Origin: Ehretia macrophylla
Lineage: Eukaryota; Streptophyta; Magnoliopsida; Boraginales; Ehretiaceae
Length of the DNA: 64,000 nucleotides
NCBI GenBank assembly: GCA_037974665.1
Contig: CM075768.1
Coordinates: 13,817,001 to 13,881,000 of the forward strand
Reading direction: 5' to 3'
Part shown: in pieces, positions 59,001 through 64,000 of the stretch
Layout: the number at the start of each line of letters is the position of its first letter
Numbering within the stretch: the stretch's first letter is position 1
The notes under the pieces: generated by a model
What the model saw: only the letters and a program-made list of their open reading frames with translations
The model's database searches: none
What the model was told of the DNA's origin: nothing
Made by a program: the position numbers and the translations under genes

Positions 59001-59239
59001 AAATTATTAAAGGACTAAAATGTAAATAAAAAAATTTAAAGGATTAAATTTTTTTTAAAAAAAAGCCAAGTAACCGTTGGCAACGTATCCCTTGCGAACA
59101 TCGACTTTGGTTATTAAACAACTAAAGATTCTGTTGGCTGCGGGCATTGGCAACAAAACATGTTTGTTGCTTTTTCTTTTTGATAGTCAACACTCATGCT
59201 CAGCAATCAGCATTCAACATAGTGAGCTTACTGTTATAA

Positions 59240-59325
59240 CTAATGTTAGTATGTATATGTATGCATACATATATATGTATATGTATGCATACTATATATA
59301 TATGTGTGTGTATGTATATATTTTT
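59240..59325. repeat. TA/GT-rich microsatellite with perfect palindrome
   Basis: TATATGTATGCATACATATA (about 59255-59274) is a perfect palindrome, followed by a second partial copy and (TG)n/(TA)n. Absent from hAT copy 1 at the homologous place. Confidence 0.6.
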
Positions 59326-59924
59326 GTTTAGTCTAGCTAAGCTCTTAAAAAGTGAAAAAAGTGTAAACTTTGTCATTTTTTTTAATACTGACTTTATATA
59401 CATATATTTTTTGAATTAAAGTTGTAAGTTGTAATTTATAATATCATAAAAAAAGATTTTATAACAAGTTATTTTGTATCATCTTAAAAAATAAATTTTT
59501 TATTTGTTATTATATTTTTTTTAACTTATCTAAAAAAAAGTTATTAGTCATAATGCATAATATTCAATTTCTGTAATAAATGGGCTCCAATTGTGCTTAT
59601 ATTGTGCTGGGCCTGAGTTGGACTCATGATGGGCATTATTTGAGCTCAAATAGTACCTGAGCTGGGCTCAATCTGGGTCTGTGCTGAGCTTATGGGCTGA
59701 GCTGGGCCTGTGTTAGGTTCGAGCTGGGCTGGGCTGAGTTGGGCTGGGCTTGAGCACAAATGTGCTAAGTCAAAAAATATATGACCCAACTCGGCCCACC
59801 TATATATGGTGGGCTGGGCCGAGTCGAACCCATTTTTAAACGAGCTGGGCTGGGCCTGAATTTTAGTGTGCTAGGCTAAATTGTGCCTGTGTCAGCCCGG
59901 CCCAAATGCCACCTCTAGAAAGGA

Positions 59925-60039
59925 CGCTGATTTGAAGAAGAAGGAGGCTGAGTTGCGCAAACAGCAACAGTCTCTAAAAAGGTTGAAGATTGCATTATTG
60001 ATTATGTTTCTTTTGTTGCTGCTTTTGTTGCTAGGTTAA
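59925..60039 (+). pseudogene. GRF-type zinc-finger/transmembrane protein, part 2
   Basis: Continuation after hAT copy 2 in the same phase: a charged coiled-coil segment DADLKKKEAELRKQQQSLKR, then IALLIMFLLLLLLLLG, one strongly hydrophobic helix, and the stop TAA at 60037-60039. The coil plus tail anchor at the extreme C-terminus is the usual plan of small plant GRF-finger proteins, implying a membrane-attached product. The gene cannot make the full protein while hAT copy 2 is present. Confidence 0.75.
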
Positions 60040-60869
60040 TAGGTTGTGTAATGTAATTTATGTTAATGGGAATAGATGTAATGGATTGTGTGTATGTAGG
60101 TATTTCTAATGTTGTGACTTCCTTAATTTAGTTGGATTATTACTGACGGATGTTCCATCCAATCAGTTAATTTTGTCTAAGTGTAATCCAACAATGCATT
60201 AATGTATTATCATTTTAAGTCTAAGTTGTCGCTTTGTTTTCTCTATTGTTTTCTCTATTGGTTCTATTCACAGTGAGCTTGATTTCTTTCTGGTAGAAGT
60301 TGGTTTAGGTAATGCAATAGTGCTGCAAAACTAATCATGAATTTGTTAATGAGGTGCAAGGCGAATTTGTTGGGAATAGACATATTTTCCATGAAGTGAA
60401 AACACGCTCAGTGGTATAAGAATATGGGAGACTGTAGCTTTGGCTTCAAACTAAGTTATGAATTTCAATTTCGAATATTATGATCTGTTTGATAACATTA
60501 TATCCAAAGGGTGACAAATGCTTTCAGACCTCTGTTTTTTGGTACATATAACTTCACTCATTGTCAAAAGAAGATTATATCAGCTCCTTAGCAGGCAAAA
60601 TGGTTCAACAATTTACTTGCCACAGTTTCTTCTTTCTTGTCATAGTAAATATCAAATTGTGAACAGAGCGTTCTGGCGTAGGCATTAGGCAAGCAAACTT
60701 CACGACTGGACTGATCTAGTAGGCAATATGTATCTCAAAAATGCATGACCGTATGCAAAATAATCCAGTGAATTGGTGCTTCATTTATGTTGTTCGAAAC
60801 TAGCAAACATGTACTTCTGGATTGACGATTGAAAGACCTATAGAGATGTTTATATGCTTACTCCAAGTG
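60040..60869. other. Non-coding spacer between the convergent GRF and MURA genes
   Basis: About 830 bp, AT-rich, no credible frame. Probably the 3' untranslated and intergenic part of the putative MULE. Confidence 0.5.
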
Positions 60870-61115
60870 AAAGTTAATAACAACCATTCACAACTACAAC
60901 CTGCTTATTTCATTAACATAAATCCCACAGTGAAAGCTAAAATTATAACAACCATTCACAACCTGCTTCATTCATTAACAACAAAAAGTAGCATAAAGTT
61001 GCAACCTTAGCAAACATCAAGTAGTATAATGTAGCAACCCTAACAACATCAAGTAGCATAAAGTAGTAACCTTAACAACATCAAGTAGCATGAAGTAACA
61101 ACGTTAACAAAAACA
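60870..61115. repeat. Tandem repeats 3' of the MURA-like gene
   Basis: Two imperfect copies of a unit of about 65 bp (ACAACCATTCACAAC...TTCATTAACA, 60885 and 60950) are followed by about four copies of a 32-bp unit ACATCAAGTAGCATAAAGTA (60985-61115). These lie just beyond the transposase stop codon, in the region that would be its 3' end. Confidence 0.65.
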
Positions 61116-62313
61116 AAATACAATTGCTCAATTCTTTGATGTAGAACTACTTGTCTTTTTCTTTGAAGATGGTAGGCCTTTTTGCACACTAGTTGAAGTA
61201 ACATCTTTGGCCAGTAACATTCAGTGTGGTTGAGAGAATTTAAACTAATACATCTTTGACCTTTTCATATTTGCCCAGTAACATTCAGTGTGGTTGAGCC
61301 AATCTTCACTTGTTTGTTGACATGCATAGCAGTTGATGGAGATAGAAAAGGAGCTCTCATATGTATGCTTGCTCCTACTGGAATGAAAGGTGGCTTTTTG
61401 GTTTGCATTACATTAAGTGGAACCTTAATCATCTGCATGTTTAAAGTTTTCATTAGATTCAATAGTAGTATACATATAAGCCATTGAAATGTGAAATAAA
61501 GAATGTCTTATACAAACCATATCATTAGCATTTGTATCTCGCATTACTTGGGCAGCCGTGGTAGGGCACTTTCTCATATCATGGTCAGTCTTAAAGCACA
61601 TTCTACACTTTTTTTTGCTCACAGTTTTGCCAACCACAAATTGAAGATATATTGTCAGTGATTAAAGGGTCATTTTGTACTTCAGTACAAGTTTTTCTTT
61701 TTCTTGACTTTACCTGTATGGTGCTATCATCAGCATCTAATTGTACTGTACTTTTAGTAGCCACTTCTTGTATATTGCTTTCAATTGCATCCACATGGAC
61801 TTCACTAGTCCTACCATTGACATTGACAAAGCTGGCAACTACTAGGCTAGATTTTGCTTGTACTTGAACATTTAGACTTGGCTTGAAATCCATTTGAACA
61901 CTTCCAAGTTCATTTACCTCCATTTCAGGTTCAGTCCTTGTTTCTACATCTACGCTCGCACTTTTCTAAGATGTAGGGCAACATCTCTTATTATGGCCAA
62001 ATTGATTTGCAAACAAAACATTTCCCTTTCATTCCTTTTCTACTCAACTTGCCTCCTGCACGTTCTTGAGCTTTACGAGAAGTTGAGCTTTGTTTATTTC
62101 TTTGTTCTTCATCTGGCTCATTTCTTCTACATTTTTTTGGTCTACCTGGAAGCTTGATTGTTTTCGGTACAAGAACAGGCCTCATACCAGTCTGAGGCCA
62201 CAATTATGGCCCATTAATAGGGCAAATAACAGGTTCATAAGCCCTAAAAAACATTTCTTTGTTATAGCAAACATCTACAAAGTCATCCAGATCATAGCCC
62301 AAACATGCCATTA

Positions 62314-62385
62314 CCCTAACTACATGTGCACAAGGGATACCTGATATTGCCCTAACTGCATGTGCACAAGGGATACTTGACAGTT
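62314..62385 (-). repeat. 36-bp tandem duplication inside the SWIM finger
   Basis: CCCTAACTACATGTGCACAA (62314) and CCCTAACTGCATGTGCACAA (62350) are 36 bases apart. The duplication adds 12 codons and doubles the zinc-ligand segment IPCAHAVR/IPCAHVVR while keeping the frame. Confidence 0.8.
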
Positions 62386-62962
62386 CCCAACTCCTACATG
62401 AGCAGCTTTTAGCATCCAAATCAACAACATATTGCTCTAAACCTAAGCACCTCATTTGGAATAACTTTTGTCCGCAAAAGGTTGCATTCCAAGGCCCACT
62501 CTATTCCCTTCTCTTGTTCACAATTTTATAAATCTTCGGGCATATAGGATCATCACATTTCATAATCCATTCTCTTCTCTCTTGCATCCTCGTTATCAAG
62601 TACATCCTAACTCTTTCTAACATTACCAAGATAGACTTATTCCTAGCTTCTATTATTGCAGCATTGAAACTCTCACACACATTGTTTAATAAAATATCAC
62701 ACTTCGATGTTGACCTAAAATGTGATCTACTCCAAAATTTAGTTGGCACATTTTCTAACCACTCATAAGCCCTTTCATCCAGAACTTTTATTTCATCCAT
62801 GACTGCATTAAACTTCTACACAACTATAGATCTAGCTGTTTTCCACATTAAGTCTTTTAAAACTGTACCACCATGCCTTTTCTTGAAGTTTTGATACAAA
62901 TGTCTAACACAGTATCTGTGTTCAACATTTGGGAGCATGACATCGATGGCAGGGCACAAACC

Positions 62963-63042
62963 CTAAGAAAAGAGAAAACAATAATATTAGTAACTAAAAC
63001 AAGAGAATAAATACATGAACTAGATTACAAGAGAATAAATAC
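62963..63042 (-). other. Intron of the MURA-like gene
   Basis: Minus-strand donor AAAG/GTATTTATT and acceptor TTTTCTTAG/GG. Removing the 80 bases joins FITDRQK to GLCPAIDVM, a continuous family motif. Pyrimidine-rich before the acceptor, with an internal repeat of GTATTTATTCTCTTG. Confidence 0.75.
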
Positions 63043-64000
63043 CTTTTGTCTATCTGTGATGAACACCCATTTTTGTTGATCATAAATCTCTAAGTCTTGA
63101 ACCAACAAATTCATGAACCAGTTCCATGATTTCCTATCCTCTTTCTCGACCATAGCATATGCAATAGGAAAAATGTTATTGTTAGCATCTATGCCAATAG
63201 CAGTTAGTAGGATTCCAGGATATGGGCCTTTTAAGTGACAACCATCTAGTCCAATAACAGGTCTACATCCGGCAATAAAGCCTCTTCTACTTGCATCAAG
63301 ACATATATATAGTCTTAGAAACCTTTGTTCCCCTATCTCATCATCATCTTCGGTTTCCATATACACAGTTGAACCAGGATGTGTTCTCCTAATCTCCTCA
63401 CAGTAGTCCCAAAGCTTTTTGTATTGCTCTTTGTACGACCCCTCAATCACTTCTCTAGCCAAGTCATATACTATGTAACCTTGCCTTTTTGAAATGTTGA
63501 CATTGAATTCATTGTGCACTTTTGTCTAGAAATCAGAAACATCACCATACATATTCAACCAGATATCATTGATATAGTGCTTACACAAGAATCTAGCACT
63601 TAAATTCTTGTGATTCACTGCATTGCCACATTTGTGCTTGTTATACAAGTTTTTCATAATGAATGAACCATTCTCTTTGTTGCGAGCTCCATACACAAAC
63701 CACTTGCATCATTTGCCATAGCATTTCGCCCTAATTCTATCTCTGTCATTTTTCTTCAGCCTTACATCCTTGCATTTTTTAGCTCCATGTGACTTAATTG
63801 CCTCCTTGAGTTGTGCTGCATTATTGAAGACCATGCCTAGCTTGAAATGTGGATCAACCATATCAACTTCAGGTCTAAATCTTTCTCCTTTGTCTTTGTT
63901 TTCATCAGAACTACCATGCAAACTGTCCAAATCTTCATCACTAAGGTCCTTTGATGAAGATTCATTCAGAGTCTTATCCTGCACCAAGTGGTCAGTGAAT

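Larger units (their letters stand above)
56594..59916 (-). mobile_element. hAT transposon copy 2, inserted in the GRF gene
   Basis: Perfect 8-bp duplication AGAAAGGA at 56586-56593 and 59917-59924. Terminal inverted repeats are GAGCTGGCAAATGGGCC at the left and the inverse of AGAGGTGGCATTTGGGCC at the right. Both subterminal regions (56610-56790; 59580-59900) are filled with GGGCTGAGCTGGGC-type words. It is oriented opposite to hAT copy 1 and homologous over both ends, but retains a transposase start with a BED zinc finger (58798-58405). The transposase core and hATC dimerisation part are missing. A second BED-finger start at 57287-57066 suggests a composite element. Confidence 0.82.
55937..64000. 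mobile_element. Putative Mutator-like element (MULE), left end to window edge
   Basis: Starting near 55937 (GCGAGTAAATGACCAAAATGG) is a block of AAATGG, TTTGTGACATTTTAGTTCC and CAGTCCCTTATCTTT motifs to about 56100 that resembles the long terminal inverted repeats of plant MULEs. Inside lie a GRF-finger gene on plus and a MURA-type transposase on minus, convergent. The matching right terminus would lie beyond 64000, so element status and extent are inferred. hAT copy 2 is inserted at 56594-59916. Confidence 0.5.
61128..64000 (-). pseudogene. MURA-type (Mutator-like) transposase, decayed, continuing beyond the window
   Basis: Minus strand. The N-terminal MuDR-type domain (VDPHFKLGMVFNNAAQLKEA) lies at 63850-63780 and its continuation CKWFVYGARNKENGSF at about 63700. 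The transposase core contains VIGLDGCHLKGPYPGILLTA and FITDRQKGL (63250-63040), then RHLYQNFKKRHGGTVL and VCESFNAAIIEARNKS. A SWIM zinc finger (SCSCRSWELSSIPCAHAVR) lies near 62390, and CCHC knuckles near 62010 and 61610. It ends GLPSSKKKTSSSTSKN with TGA at 61130-61128. An 80-bp GT-AG intron is at 62963-63042. In-frame stops lie near 63707, 63527, 62817, 62503 and 62201, with frameshifts near 62500 and 62015. The frame is open to the window edge. Not functional. Confidence 0.85.

Noticed and set aside
61265-61487. Opposing 65-residue frames near the MURA end
   Set aside because: They overlap each other in the decayed tail of the transposase; neither shows a domain.

Overview
The window is intergenic heterochromatin from a plant, probably a eudicot; the species cannot be named from the sequence. 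It is AT-rich and carries the usual mix of plant repeats: Ty3/gypsy elements of the Athila, Tekay-chromovirus and Tat/Retand types, a Ty1/copia element, CACTA, hAT and Mutator-like DNA transposons, and a foldback MITE. I see no intact ordinary host gene, no tRNA or rRNA gene and no CRISPR array. The LTR elements are treated as fossils.

Layout. 1-178 is the end of a CACTA transposon. 241-17455 holds three nested layers (foldback MITE, then a large solo LTR, then an Athila element). Each layer appears as two pieces in the relative orientation expected if about 9.7 kb (near 7.74 to near 17.45 kb) had been inverted. 17456-40934 is a copia element split by later insertions: a solo LTR (19325-21630, perfect 5-bp target duplication) and a tandem array of a non-autonomous element with 3.4-3.7-kb LTRs and only 0.88 kb of internal DNA (22176-40325). 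A Tekay chromovirus (27356-36607, perfect target duplication) sits inside that array. 41281-50830 is a Tat/Retand element on the minus strand, much more GC-rich than its surroundings, with an antisense gene on the plus strand. 50836-52977 has nothing I can name.

52986-64000 is a DNA-transposon district. A hAT element (52986-55581) contains a CACTA end. From about 55937 there appears to be one end of a Mutator-like element (MULE) that runs off the window. It would carry a small GRF-zinc-finger/transmembrane gene on the plus strand and, converging on it, a decayed MURA-type transposase on the minus strand with a GT-AG intron. A second hAT copy (56594-59916, perfect 8-bp duplication) interrupts the GRF gene.

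How it fits together. The order of insertions can be read from the nesting: copia is older than the solo LTR and the tandem array; the array is older than the Tekay element; the MITE is older than its solo LTR, which is older than Athila; the inversion is later than Athila; the MULE with its GRF gene is older than hAT copy 2. LTR divergences judged by eye (about 5 percent for Tat and Tekay, about 7 percent for Athila) would mean roughly 2-3 million years at commonly used plant rates; these are estimates, not computed alignments.
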